From: Bacillus oleivorans
Lineage (GTDB): Bacteria > Bacillota > Bacilli > Bacillales > JC228
Assembly: GCF_900207585.1 (NCBI RefSeq)
Contig: NZ_OAOP01000009.1
Location: 62,001-126,000 of the forward strand
Length of the DNA: 64,000 nt
Reading direction: 5' to 3'
Numbering within the stretch: the stretch's first letter is position 1; every line of letters begins with the position of its first letter. Positions 33,223 through 42,095 of this stretch are shown one piece after another. A model generated the notes under the pieces. That model was not told the origin of the DNA, made no database searches, and was given only the letters and a program-made list of their open reading frames with translations. The position numbers and the translations under genes are program-made.

Positions 33223-33420
33223 TCAAAAACTGGAAATTATACAATCCGTTTTAATAGTCTTATAGGTAAAATAAACAAGCCATATACCATACAGTGAAAC
33301 TCCTATTAATATAATCCTTGTCAGTAATAATCTTCGCTCCATATCCCTCGAAGAAAATTTCCTTATCTGTTTCCTTTTCAAATGCATTAGGCTAGGAAAA
33401 CATCATACCCGGGTCTCCAT
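33223..33420 (-). pseudogene. Small membrane-protein ORF interrupted by one TGA
   Basis: On the minus strand a very strong binding site (GGGGAGGAG) precedes an ATG at 33420. The frame reads METRV, then TGA at 33405-33403, then continues open for 60 codons to a TGA at 33223. The part from the ATG at 33387 would be a 54-residue protein with a basic N-terminus and one helix (LLLTRIILIGVSLYGIWLVYF). It ends 39 bases before the KinB-like gene on the same strand. Either the gene was broken by a stop mutation, or a downstream ATG (33387 or 33342) is used. I do not recognise the family. The rest of the 33184-33616 gap shows nothing else. Confidence 0.42.
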
Positions 33421-33616
33421 AAGCTCCTCCCCAATCAATTAGGTATACAAAATTTTTTAACAAAAGTTTCAAGATACTACTTCAGTACTAACCCCTACAT
33501 AAAAGGTCTTATCTTGAGAATAGTACTTCTAGTTGATTGTTTTTATATGGGACTTCACAGAAAATGGGATTACTAAAGAATTTAGAGTATTCCAAAAATG
33601 GAGAGGACGGTCCGAT

Positions 33617-35329
33617 ATGAAAAAAATATTTTCAGCTGCATTGGCTTTTTTGCTAATTGCCAGCACATTCTTTACAGTGCAGCCAAAAGCTCAAGCATCA
33701 ACTCTAGAGGTTGATACAGAATTACTAAATGTATTGGAGCAAGTTACCGATTCGACTTTGGTAGAGGCGGTGATTACCTATGAATCCATGCCGACTAACG
33801 ATCAGCACAATCTTTTACAGCTCCTCGGGTTAGAAACCAAAACGTTCAGCCAACTGCCCATGATCGCTGTAAGAGGTACGAAACTGGAGATTAGCTCCTT
33901 ATTAAGCACAAACCTTGGTGCACTATCAATCTATTACAATAAGGAGCTTGAGTATTACCTTCGTGACAGCCGTGCTTTAGTTGGGGCGGAAAGTGTGTGG
34001 AACGATTTAGGATACACAGGCAGAGGTGTGACCGTTGCAGTCATTGACAGCGGAATTGATGCGACGCATCCTGATTTACCGCTTGGTGAGAAGGTCGTAC
34101 AAAACGTTAAGTTTTTAGTTGGGGAAGGGATCTTCTCAGAGGGTCCTCTTTATTTGGAAAATGTAGCAAATACCGATACCTCTTCCGGTCACGGAACTCA
34201 TGTCGCCGGCACGATCGCGGGGTTAGGAACAGCAAGTGAAGGATTATATAAAGGGATAGCCCCTGATGCTAAGCTAGTAGGATTAGGAACGGGCGAAGGT
34301 CTTAATATTCTTTGGGCGCTTGAAGGATTTAATTACGTATTAGAACACCAAGAGGAATATGGAATTCAAGTCATTAGTAATAGTTGGGGAACATCTGGAG
34401 AATACTCTGCCAATAATCCTATCAACGTTGCAAGTAAAAAGGCGCATGATGCAGGAATGACCGTTGTCTTCGCAGCGGGAAATGAAGGCCCCGATGACAA
34501 TACATTAAATCCTTATTCTGCCGCACCTTGGGTGATTTCAGTTGCTGCTGGCACAAAGGATAAACAGCTTGCGGACTTTTCATCTCGCGGGATAGCGGGA
34601 GATGAGCTGCTGCACCCGGACATTACCGCTCCTGGAGTTGATATAGTTGCAACCAAATCATCTACTGGACTCGTAATGAATTCACTTGGAAGTGTAACAG
34701 ATGCGACCTATATTGCCCCAGAACATTTGCCTTATTATACGACAGCTAGCGGTACAAGTATGGCAACACCTCATATTTCGGGGATTGTAGCCCTTATGCT
34801 AGAAGCAAAGCCGGGTCTGCACCCAGATGTGGTTCTTGATATACTAGAAAATACAGCTGATCCAATGGAAGGATATGCTTACCACGAGGTAGGAGCGGGG
34901 TATGTTAATGCCTATGAAGCTGTTAAATTAGCGGAAAAAACCGCTTTGAAGTTAGGGAAATATAAGGATAAAAAGACAGGAAAGACCTATAATACGTATT
35001 TTGTTGAAGAAACATGGACGGGAACTGTAGGAGCAGGTGTTTCCGAAGCGGGTGCTGCTTCACATGATTATTATGACATTTTATTAGGTAGCAACCCAGT
35101 CAGTTTACAAGTAAAAATTGAATGGCTTTCGCCAACCAACGATTTAGACCTCTATGTTCGAGATGCATCTGGAGCACTGGCAGGGTCATCTGGCAGTGCT
35201 TTATCGACTACAGAAGAAACCTTCATTCCATCAGTCACGGAAGGAACTTACACAGTCGATGTGGAAGGCTGGCTTAATACAGTTGAGCAATATACAGGGA
35301 CGTATGTGGTGGAGTATATTTTAAAATAA
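33617..35329 (+). CDS. Secreted subtilisin-like serine protease (S8) with PPC-like tail
   Basis: The 570-residue protein starts with a signal peptide (KKIFSAALAFLLIASTFFT, cleavage likely after AQA near residue 27). An inhibitor-like propeptide reaches to about residue 115. The peptidase domain carries the catalytic triad Asp144 (AVIDSGID), His192 (GHGTHVAGTIAG) and Ser381 (GTSMATPHISGIVA), with the oxyanion Asn in NSWG. The last 100 residues (WLSPTNDLDLYVRD, then GTYTVDVEGW) resemble a pre-peptidase C-terminal domain, often found in secreted proteases. The ATG at 33617 is chosen because the 28 upstream codons are not signal-like; GAGAGG lies ten bases before it. It is a single-gene unit, with a terminator. 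Confidence 0.92.
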   Translation: MKKIFSAALAFLLIASTFFTVQPKAQASTLEVDTELLNVLEQVTDSTLVEAVITYESMPTNDQHNLLQLLGLETKTFSQLPMIAVRGTKLEISSLLSTNLGALSIYYNKELEYYLRDSRALVGAESVWNDLGYTGRGVTVAVIDSGIDATHPDLPLGEKVVQNVKFLVGEGIFSEGPLYLENVANTDTSSGHGTHVAGTIAGLGTASEGLYKGIAPDAKLVGLGTGEGLNILWALEGFNYVLEHQEEYGIQVISNSWGTSGEYSANNPINVASKKAHDAGMTVVFAAGNEGPDDNTLNPYSAAPWVISVAAGTKDKQLADFSSRGIAGDELLHPDITAPGVDIVATKSSTGLVMNSLGSVTDATYIAPEHLPYYTTASGTSMATPHISGIVALMLEAKPGLHPDVVLDILENTADPMEGYAYHEVGAGYVNAYEAVKLAEKTALKLGKYKDKKTGKTYNTYFVEETWTGTVGAGVSEAGAASHDYYDILLGSNPVSLQVKIEWLSPTNDLDLYVRDASGALAGSSGSALSTTEETFIPSVTEGTYTVDVEGWLNTVEQYTGTYVVEYILK

Positions 35330-35351
35330 ATGACATCCGCCTGACAAAAAA

Positions 35352-35380
35352 GGAACCGGGCAGAAGTGCCCGGTTTTCCT
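35352..35380 (+). terminator. Terminator after the subtilase gene
   Basis: AACCGGGC (35354-35361) pairs with GCCCGGTT (35368-35375) around six bases, followed by TTCC. The stem is GC-rich. Confidence 0.8.
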
Positions 35381-35440
35381 CATCGCCATTCTTTAAGTTG
35401 CAGTATATAAATAAGAAAATTCGCGGAAAGGGAGCGGGAA

Positions 35441-36628
35441 TTAATAAATCGCCCCATCTAAACGCGGAAACGGATCAAGATGATTGGTCCATGGTTGAGT
35501 GAGTTCTTCTGCTGTTAATAGGCAGGCATCTAATGACTTTTCTATCTTCTCCCTGTCCATATCAATCCCGATAAACACAAGCTCCTGCATCCGATCACCC
35601 CAAGGGTCCTGCCACCGCTCATATATCGATGGGTCCTCATTTAAAATCTCATTTCTTTCCCTTTCAGGCAATGATGCAATCCATACGCCTCCAAACTGAA
35701 GAGAAATAGATGTCCCAGCCTGTGATAATAGTCCTGCCGCTTCATTTTGGCTGGCTAGCCAAAAGAAGCCCTTTGCCCGAACGACTTCAACGGGCAGCTC
35801 TTCTAAAAATTGGTGAAAGCGCTCTGGATGAAATGGAAGTCTTTTTCGATAGACAAACGATGAAATGCCATATTCTTCTGTTTCAGGAGTGTGCTCAAAC
35901 TGCAGCTCCTTAATCCATCCGGCGCCTATGCTCGCTTTCTCGAAATCAAATAAGCGGGTGTTAAGTACCGCTTCTAAATCAACTCTGCTAAAGCTACAGT
36001 CCATTATGTTAGCGTCCGGATTAAGTTTTCGTAAAAGCTGGTGGAGCTCAGTTTGATTTGCTTCCTCAATTAAATCAATTTTATTTAGGAGGATGACATT
36101 AGCAAATTCGATTTGATCAATCAGTAAATCAGCAATTTCCCGTGAGTCGTCTTCATTAATCCCTTGTTTCCGATCGAGAAGTGACTCCCCAGAAGCATAA
36201 TCCTGCCAAAAACGATTAGCATCAACCACTGTGACCATTGTATCTAGCCGGCAAAATTTTGTAAGATCGATTCCAAGCTCTTCGTCAACATAGGAAAAGG
36301 TTTGGGCTACTGGAATGGGTTCACTAATTCCGCTTGATTCAATTACGATATAATCAATATTTCCTTCTCGAGCAAGCTTTTCTACTTCAATGAGAAGGTC
36401 TTCCCTTAAGGTGCAGCAAATACATCCATTTTGCAGTTCTACTAGCTTTTCCTCGGTTCTTGAAAAGCCACCCTGTTGAATAAGAGCTGAATCAATATTG
36501 ACTTCACTCATGTCATTGACAATAACCGCGATTTTTTTTCCGTGACGGTTTGATAGCAGATGATTAAGCAGTGTTGTTTTGCCAGATCCTAAATACCCGC
36601 TAAGTACTGTAACGGGAATTTTAGTCAT
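35441..36628 (-). CDS. zagA: COG0523 GTPase, zinc metallochaperone (ZagA/YciC-like)
   Basis: The 395-residue G3E-family GTPase has the P-loop [11 protein letters not shown] (11-21), the metal-binding CICC (69-72) diagnostic of COG0523, the NKxD equivalent LLNKIDLI, and a CobW C-terminal domain with [13 protein letters not shown]. Length and motifs match Bacillus YciC/ZagA, which delivers zinc to client enzymes under starvation. It follows a cysteine-free L33 gene, and both lie downstream of two Zur-type boxes, which supports the zinc role. The ATG at 36628 is chosen, nine bases after AGAGG; the ATG at 36637 directly touches that site. Confidence 0.9.
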   Translation of the reverse strand: MTKIPVTVLSGYLGSGKTTLLNHLLSNRHGKKIAVIVNDMSEVNIDSALIQQGGFSRTEEKLVELQNGCICCTLREDLLIEVEKLAREGNIDYIVIESSGISEPIPVAQTFSYVDEELGIDLTKFCRLDTMVTVVDANRFWQDYASGESLLDRKQGINEDDSREIADLLIDQIEFANVILLNKIDLIEEANQTELHQLLRKLNPDANIMDCSFSRVDLEAVLNTRLFDFEKASIGAGWIKELQFEHTPETEEYGISSFVYRKRLPFHPERFHQFLEELPVEVVRAKGFFWLASQNEAAGLLSQAGTSISLQFGGVWIASLPERERNEILNEDPSIYERWQDPWGDRMQELVFIGIDMDREKIEKSLDACLLTAEELTQPWTNHLDPFPRLDGAIY

Positions 36629-36647
36629 AAGGTTCATCCTCTCTTAT

Positions 36648-36794
36648 TTAGTTTCCCGATGAAATGTATGGCGCGGTCGGCCGAGGGGAGTATTTTTTTA
36701 ATTCGATTCGTTCTGGAGTATTTCGTTTATTTTTTGTAGTTATGTAATTTCGGTCTCCAGTTTCAGTGTAAGCTAGCGCAACTCTTTCGTGCAT
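36648..36794 (-). CDS. rpmG: Ribosomal protein L33, zinc-independent (cysteine-free) form
   Basis: This 48-residue gene was found by reading the minus strand. The sequence [27 protein letters not shown] is unmistakably bL33. The two Cys-x-x-Cys pairs of the zinc-binding form are absent: position 9 is Tyr, position 12 is Thr, and the C-terminal pair is missing. Such C-minus paralogues replace the zinc form under zinc starvation and are Zur-controlled in several Firmicutes and actinobacteria. AGGAGG lies seven bases before the ATG. Two exact Zur-type boxes lie 13-65 bases upstream. The stop is 20 bases before the COG0523 GTPase start, so the two form an operon. Confidence 0.92.
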   Translation of the reverse strand: MHERVALAYTETGDRNYITTKNKRNTPERIELKKYSPRPTAPYISSGN

Positions 36795-36806
36795 AGTTCC
36801 ACCTCC

Positions 36807-36859
36807 TAAATAAGAATCATTACGATTTAAAAATCATAAATAAGAATCATTACGATTTA
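36807..36859 (-). promoter_or_regulatory. Two exact Zur boxes
   Basis: The same 23-base sequence occurs at 36807-36829 and 36837-36859, 30 bases apart. Its core on the plus strand is AATAAGAATCATTACGATT; on the minus strand it reads AAATCGTAATGATTC, matching the left half and centre of the Bacillus Zur consensus (TCGTAATNATTACGA). The position directly before the L33-GTPase pair makes zinc-responsive repression very likely. Exact duplication of the whole box is unusual. Confidence 0.85.
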
Positions 36860-37223
36860 CATTAACCATATTACAATGAAGATTTATTCTTAGTCAACCC
36901 CAAAATTAAAATAGAAGCAGTCTCAGTTTCTTCGATTTCTAGAAAATCCTTGCTATTGAAGGAATGCATCTATTAATGCTTATGAATAGCCATGCGAAGG
37001 CAGAAGGTAATATACTAGATAAAAGGGAACCATTACAGGTGGAACCGATGAGTGGAAGAAAGTACCGGTACTAGCAGATACAAGGTTAGTTCTTTCCTTG
37101 GCCGATTTACAGCGTTAGCTAGAAACTTTAGTGGTATTAAAAGATAATCATTAAAGTCATTTAATGGGTAGAATAAAAATCATGACTGAGAATATGCTTT
37201 CGAAAAAAGAGGTGCAATTAAAA
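36860..37223. other. Gene-poor stretch with a 12-bp palindrome
   Basis: No convincing gene lies here. The only feature noted is the perfect palindrome AGTACCGGTACT at 37061-37072, about 150 bases before the HesB-like gene. Short frames are present but lack binding sites. Confidence 0.4.
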
Positions 37224-37520
37224 ATGGAACTGTTTATTAGTGACACAGCAGTGAAATGGTTTAAGGAGGAAGTTGGATTAAAGAATGGGGATCATGTGAA
37301 ATTTCACGCGAGATACGGAGGTTCAAGCCCCGTTCAGCAAGGATTTTCTCTTGGATTTTCAACGGAAGAGCCTCCAAGAAACATCGCAGCAAGCACCAAA
37401 GCAGAGGGAATCTTATTTTTTGTAGATGAAACCGATTTGTGGTATTTCGATGGACACAATCTGAATGTTGAATACAATGAGCAATATGATGAAGTAGAAT
37501 TTAAATATAAGAAAGCATAA
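37224..37520 (+). CDS. HesB/IscA-fold protein, YneR-like
   Basis: The 98-residue protein has the HesB-like fold as in Bacillus YneR: MELFISDTAVKWFKEEV, then VKFHARYGGSSPVQQGFSLGFS, then GILFFVDETDLWYFDGHNLNVEYN. The three cysteines that bind iron-sulfur clusters in true IscA are absent, which is normal for the YneR group, so cluster assembly is not implied. The ATG at 37224 is chosen: GAGGTG lies nine bases upstream, and the 20 preceding codons do not look like this family. It is convergent with the germination operon. Confidence 0.82.
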   Translation: MELFISDTAVKWFKEEVGLKNGDHVKFHARYGGSSPVQQGFSLGFSTEEPPRNIAASTKAEGILFFVDETDLWYFDGHNLNVEYNEQYDEVEFKYKKA

Positions 37521-37531
37521 TTTATTGAAAA

Positions 37532-37580
37532 GAGCCTGACTCCTTAGTGAATTCTACTCTATTACCGGGGAGTCAGGCTC
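37532..37580 (-). terminator. Terminator of the germinant receptor operon
   Basis: GAGCCTGACTCC (37532-37543) and GGAGTCAGGCTC (37569-37580) are perfect inverted arms. On the minus strand the stem is followed by TTTTC. The right arm lies within the last codons of the gerB-type gene, so coding and terminator sequence overlap. Confidence 0.78.
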
Positions 37581-38696
37581 TGAAATATTTGGATCTTTTT
37601 TAGTTTGTTTTTTTCTATTTTTAACAAATGCGATTGCTAGGAGAAATATCGGAATAATGACTTGAAAGGGTAGATGTAAATAAATCGGAACAATATCTAA
37701 CCCTTCCCGTATATGTTCCGAGTAACTGCTAGCAATCGTCATTGATAATATTAAAATAACAAGCCCAATCGGGTAAGCTAACCGTGAAGGTTTCTTTACG
37801 TTAAATAAACCCGATGCCCCAATTACAACCGCGTAAAAAAATATACAAATTTTAAAGAATCCTCCGATTACTGTGCCTAGCATATAAAATACATCTAATC
37901 GCTCTAAGAATTCTGCAACTTGAATTCTCTGGATTGCGGATAAGAGAGGATATTGGGATCGCATAGTATAATCGATCCCAAGAACACTAATGTTGACAGC
38001 CATAACTATTGCTAAATTTATACCACTTAAGCATAGAGCGGAAACTCCTGTCATTCTTGCCTTTTTGGGATTACTCAAATAGGGTAAAATCATGGCAAAT
38101 ACAACAGCTTCCCCAAATGGGACATACAGAGTTTGGGTAAAGGCAGTTTTTACAACCGGCCACGTTCCTTCTTCAAGCAGTGGTTTTAAATTATTGATAT
38201 CAATTAATCCAGAAATAACTATTAATATAAAGCCGGCAATGGCAAGCAGATACATTAAAACAAAGAGCAGCTCTCCTGTTCTGGCTACTGACTCAATCCC
38301 TGATTTTACTGCATAAGTAAGAACAATAATTAATAAAGCATTGATAATAAACAAAGGCGTATCTGGGTATGCAAAAGTGACCAGCATCGTACCAAAGTCG
38401 CGTAATACTCTAGCCGCTATGTATGCGAAATAGAGGAGATACAGTAAGGCGATGATCCACCCGAGCACTTTCCCTGCTGTCTTTTGCAAATACTCGGTTA
38501 GTGGGATATCCGGATAATATTGATAAAGCAGATAATAAACTAAAAATAGTAATAGACCGCCTAACATTCCAAGGAGAATGGCTAGCCAGGCATCCTGTTT
38601 CGCTTCGATCCCAAGAGGAATGATTAAAGCACTCCCCATCTCAAATAAAAACAACAGGACAAAGAATTGATATGAACTGATTTTTGCCTTCTCCAT
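37554..38696 (-). CDS. Germinant receptor B subunit (GerAB-type permease)
   Basis: The 380-residue protein has about ten membrane helices and belongs to the spore-germination permease group of the APC superfamily: ISSYQFFVLLFLFEMGSALIIPLGIEAKQDAW at the start, then YIAARVLRDFGTMLVTFAYPDTPLFIINALL. It sits in the spore inner membrane and forms the ligand-sensing part of a germinant receptor with the A and C subunits. It is the last gene in the order A-C-B. Its start lies 20 bases after the C subunit's stop. The last codons overlap a terminator stem. Confidence 0.92.
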   Translation of the reverse strand: MEKAKISSYQFFVLLFLFEMGSALIIPLGIEAKQDAWLAILLGMLGGLLLFLVYYLLYQYYPDIPLTEYLQKTAGKVLGWIIALLYLLYFAYIAARVLRDFGTMLVTFAYPDTPLFIINALLIIVLTYAVKSGIESVARTGELLFVLMYLLAIAGFILIVISGLIDINNLKPLLEEGTWPVVKTAFTQTLYVPFGEAVVFAMILPYLSNPKKARMTGVSALCLSGINLAIVMAVNISVLGIDYTMRSQYPLLSAIQRIQVAEFLERLDVFYMLGTVIGGFFKICIFFYAVVIGASGLFNVKKPSRLAYPIGLVILILSMTIASSYSEHIREGLDIVPIYLHLPFQVIIPIFLLAIAFVKNRKKQTKKDPNISEPDSPVIE

Positions 38697-38716
38697 TGAT
38701 TGGTCACTTCCTCAGG

Positions 38717-39940
38717 TTAACGTTCATTCTCAACAGTAGAGATGTAAGATTTGTTTCTTAATTCTGTACCTCTTATAAAGACATCGACTGTTACATCTGT
38801 ATCTAACTCGGGAAAGTGAACCTCATCCCAGTCGAGCTTTAACCTTTTCCACTCATTTGGATTAGCACGATGGACGGATTCTCCAAACCCAAAGACATCG
38901 GTTTGATTTTCCTGTGCTCTTTGAATGGCATCCTCTATTTCGCTTTTAATTTGTTTTTCCAATTCTTTTTCTATTTTTAAAATAATAGTAGGATCATTTA
39001 GATCAATAGGTATTGCTACTTCTCCAATTTGCCCTTCCGTACGGACTTTAATGGAAATTTTTGGCCGATTCTTTTCCATAGAGGCAGTTACTTCTGTTTT
39101 TTGCCTAAGCAAATCATAAACCATTGCTTCTTTTTTTTCTTCCCAGTCAAGATTTATGGCTGTTGCACTAATTTTGTCAAGAACCCATAAAGCACCTCTT
39201 GAGGTTGTACCTTCGAACCAATCGGTGAGCTTTCCATTTTTAAAAATTCCAATACCATTTGCTTCTATTCTCGTATTGGGGGAGGATTGTTGAAGATTCT
39301 CTAATGTTTCCCCTTGTTTTGCATCCCCTTTTATTTTAAAACCGCTAATAACAGGCTCTTTACCAGGAGAGACTAAACCCTGTATCACCTCATGAACGTC
39401 TGTATTTATATGTTCGCCCCATCTTTTTTCGGAGGACTCTAAGATTTTGATCACTTTATTGGCGGGAACCTTTTCAATGATAGATAGGATTTTTATTAAA
39501 TCCTGTGCATTTGCATCATGGGCAATCACGACGGTAGCTGTGGTTCGAAACTCGGGGTCACGATCTATTGCGTCAAAAAGAAAATTAATCCCCTCCTCCC
39601 TTGCCAATTGTTCACCGACGACAACAAGGTTCGTATGGGTAAAATATAGTCTCCGTGATACTTTGGCTGTTGCACGGCGGACTGTTTCAGTTAGAGTGTC
39701 TCCGTTTGAAGAAAAAACAGTTACTGGAGCTCCCTGTGAACCACCGGTTTGACCCGTAGTGGCTACATTGGCGGGATTCACAATTTGAATGGTTCCAACA
39801 TACTTTCCGTCTTCACCTTTATCGATTCCTAATGCTGCAACAAATGCAATATCAGTTAGTTCTTTTTGGCTCCAACACCCTGAAAGAAGGAGGCTTTGCA
39901 TGATTAGTATGAGGAAAATAAATCTCCTTCTATCGATCAT
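38717..39940 (-). CDS. Germinant receptor C subunit (Ger(x)C lipoprotein)
   Basis: The 407-residue lipoprotein has the signal RRRFIFLILIMQSLLLSGCW with lipobox LSGC. The Ger(x)C domain then begins WSQKELTDIAFVAALGIDKGEDGKY and has a conserved second part ending near EVHFPELDTDVTVDVFIRGT. It is attached to the outer face of the spore inner membrane. The ATG at 39940 gives this signal; the frame is open 14 codons further, but AAAGGTGA lies just before 39940. It overlaps the end of the A subunit gene by 11 bases. Confidence 0.92.
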   Translation of the reverse strand: MIDRRRFIFLILIMQSLLLSGCWSQKELTDIAFVAALGIDKGEDGKYVGTIQIVNPANVATTGQTGGSQGAPVTVFSSNGDTLTETVRRATAKVSRRLYFTHTNLVVVGEQLAREEGINFLFDAIDRDPEFRTTATVVIAHDANAQDLIKILSIIEKVPANKVIKILESSEKRWGEHINTDVHEVIQGLVSPGKEPVISGFKIKGDAKQGETLENLQQSSPNTRIEANGIGIFKNGKLTDWFEGTTSRGALWVLDKISATAINLDWEEKKEAMVYDLLRQKTEVTASMEKNRPKISIKVRTEGQIGEVAIPIDLNDPTIILKIEKELEKQIKSEIEDAIQRAQENQTDVFGFGESVHRANPNEWKRLKLDWDEVHFPELDTDVTVDVFIRGTELRNKSYISTVENER

Positions 39941-41570
39941 CACTGTCACCTTTTTCCTTTTGTTGTGTATTAACCATGCCACGATTTTTAGGAGGCTTTG
40001 GTTTTTGATTTTTTCCTTCTCGAATACTATTTTCCCCAGTCATTAATTTTGGTCTTGTTCTGAAAGCCCACCACGGTACTCGGACAATGGTATCATCATT
40101 ATCTGAAGGTATCATTGGAGCAAGTGGTGACATATAAGGAACCCCAAAAGAACGCAGGCTGCAAAGGTGTACGGTCTGGAAGATCATAGCTAGAATAACG
40201 CCATAGAAACCAAATGTGGCAGCTGCTACCATGTATAGAAAGCGAATTAAGCGTGCTGAAATGGCCATCGCCATTGAAGGGGTCGCAAAATTGGCAATAG
40301 CCGTAATAGCCACAATAATGACCATAGCGGCAGATACAATGCCGGCTTCGACAGCAGCCTGACCTACAACAAGCGCACCTACAACCGATATGGCCGAACC
40401 GACGGCCCGTGGCATCCGAATTCCTGCTTCCCGCAAAATTTCAAACGCTACTTCCATAATGAGTGCTTCGACAAATGCTGGGAAGGGTACTGCCTCCCGC
40501 TGTGCCGCAATCGCAATTATTAAAGGGGTTGGAATCATCTCCTGATGAAAAGTGGTAGCGGCGATATAAACAGCAGGTGCAATAATCGATATAATAAACA
40601 TTAAAATTCGCAAAAAGCGAAGTGCAGTTGAGATATCAAAACGGCCATAATAATCCTCAACAGATTGAAAAAATTGAATGAATAATGCCGGAACGAGTAA
40701 TACAAATGGAGTTCCATCAACGAAAATCGCTATTCTTCCTTCGAGCAAGTTACCTGCAACGGTATCTGGTCTTTCTGTGTTATAGGTTGTTGGAAAGGTT
40801 GTAAGAGTCTGGTCTTCTATCAGCTGTTCTATATACCCTGATTCAAGAATACTGTCAATGTTAATCCTTTTTAATCGTGTACGTACCTCTTCCACAATCT
40901 CGTCTTTCGCAATCCCGTTAATATACATGAAAGAGACGGTGGTTTTCGTAACCTTGCCAATCTTCATGGATTCCACCCACAAATCCGGGTTTTGGATTCG
41001 TCTGCGCACTAGGGAAATGTTTACTTGGATCGATTCTGTAAATCCATCTCTTGGACCACGTATTGTAACTTGACTGCTTGGTTCTTCAATCGACCGTTTC
41101 TCTCCGCCTTTTGTGCTTGTACAAAGTGCTGCTCCTTTCCCATCTATAAAAATGATGGCTTGCCCTGACATTAAAGAGGAGAACAACTCATTCCAATCGT
41201 GAATTACTGTCACAGTTCCAAGAGCAATAACCTGTTTTTTCATAATTTCAAATACATCTTGTTGAGCCAGCTCTTCTTGTAATGTCTTACTCTGCATAAT
41301 CGATTCAATTAAAAAATCATTAATAGTTTTATGGTCTGATAAACCTTCTAGGTAAACAATCGCTATTGGAACTTCTGGGTTTCTTCCAATTTTTAATTCG
41401 CGAAAAACTACATCGGGACTATTCCCTGTTCTTTTTCGAATGATGTCTAAGTTTGCTGAAAGTGACACATCAATAGACTCATACACTGAAGCATTTGTCT
41501 TGTTTTGATTAGTCTCTTCATTAGGATTTTTTTTCTTTCGTTTCGAACGTTTGAAAAACGGAGGCATCAT
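39930..41570 (-). CDS. Germinant receptor A subunit (GerAA-type)
   Basis: The 546-residue protein has a basic N-terminal tail (FFKRSKRKKK), a soluble GerA domain (about residues 35-290, with DVVFRELKIG and PDTVAGNLLEGRIAIFVDGTPFVLLVP) and four to five membrane helices from about residue 300 (REAVPFPAFVEALIMEVAFEILREAGIRMPRAVGSAISVVGALVVGQAAVEAG). This is the GerAA/SpoVAF family. With the C and B subunits it makes one complete germinant receptor. The start at 41570 has AAAGGA seven bases upstream; an ATG at 41612 lacks a binding site. It is normally made in the forespore, but I could not fix a sigma-G promoter. Confidence 0.92.
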   Translation of the reverse strand: MMPPFFKRSKRKKKNPNEETNQNKTNASVYESIDVSLSANLDIIRKRTGNSPDVVFRELKIGRNPEVPIAIVYLEGLSDHKTINDFLIESIMQSKTLQEELAQQDVFEIMKKQVIALGTVTVIHDWNELFSSLMSGQAIIFIDGKGAALCTSTKGGEKRSIEEPSSQVTIRGPRDGFTESIQVNISLVRRRIQNPDLWVESMKIGKVTKTTVSFMYINGIAKDEIVEEVRTRLKRINIDSILESGYIEQLIEDQTLTTFPTTYNTERPDTVAGNLLEGRIAIFVDGTPFVLLVPALFIQFFQSVEDYYGRFDISTALRFLRILMFIISIIAPAVYIAATTFHQEMIPTPLIIAIAAQREAVPFPAFVEALIMEVAFEILREAGIRMPRAVGSAISVVGALVVGQAAVEAGIVSAAMVIIVAITAIANFATPSMAMAISARLIRFLYMVAAATFGFYGVILAMIFQTVHLCSLRSFGVPYMSPLAPMIPSDNDDTIVRVPWWAFRTRPKLMTGENSIREGKNQKPKPPKNRGMVNTQQKEKGDSDDR

Positions 41571-41700
41571 TCTTGGTTCCTTTCTTAGCTGTATATTTCC
41601 TGTTTTCCCCATTAAAGGATTTTTTTATTCTGCCGAGAAAGAAACCCTTTCATATAACGTTCAAAAAAGGGGGAAACTATTTAATGGAGAGTGATATACG

Positions 41701-41952
41701 ATGAAAATTTTTGGAATCTCTTTATTAATGATGCTGCTATTGATGACATTATCTTTAGGGTTCGATCTTCTTCAAGGGTTTGACACAATGACATCCATCC
41801 ATAATAACCTTAGCCCTTTCCAAGTAATGGAAACGCCAGAGATGTTTATTTTTGTCTTTTTTATTCTTGTGTTTGCAATTGAATCGTTCCTATATTTTTA
41901 TCGGAATAGGAAGAAGCTAAAAAGAGATAAGAAAAATAATCCGGCGACTTAA
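41701..41952 (+). CDS. Small two-helix membrane protein divergent from the ger operon
   Basis: I do not recognise this 83-residue protein. It has two hydrophobic segments (about residues 3-22 and 48-68) and a very basic C-terminal tail (YRNRKKLKRDKKNN), so both ends of the second helix can be placed with the tail in the cytosol. GGAGAG precedes the ATG. It is transcribed away from the germinant receptor operon with 130 bases between starts, so it may be a germination-related accessory protein; that is only an inference from position. Confidence 0.6.
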   Translation: MKIFGISLLMMLLLMTLSLGFDLLQGFDTMTSIHNNLSPFQVMETPEMFIFVFFILVFAIESFLYFYRNRKKLKRDKKNNPAT

Positions 41953-42095
41953 TAGAGTTCCCCTTTTTAAAAACAGTATTTTATATATAATTAAAAAAAG
42001 AGTCCCTGGGATCATTGGTCGAAATCGACTGAAATAGTGTAAGAGGTGTGAAAGGGCGGAACAGTACATTTACAATTAAGGGAAAGGTGAGGACA

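Noticed and set aside
33403-33405. Selenocysteine or other recoding at the in-frame TGA
   Set aside because: No selenocysteine genes or SECIS-like structure were seen, and a nonsense mutation or downstream start is simpler.
36982-37074. 30-codon frame before the HesB-like gene
   Set aside because: It lacks a binding site and any family resemblance, so it is probably chance.
41613-41700. Sigma-G promoter of the germinant receptor operon
   Set aside because: The gap was searched on the minus strand, but no pair of elements matched the -35 and -10 patterns well enough to report.
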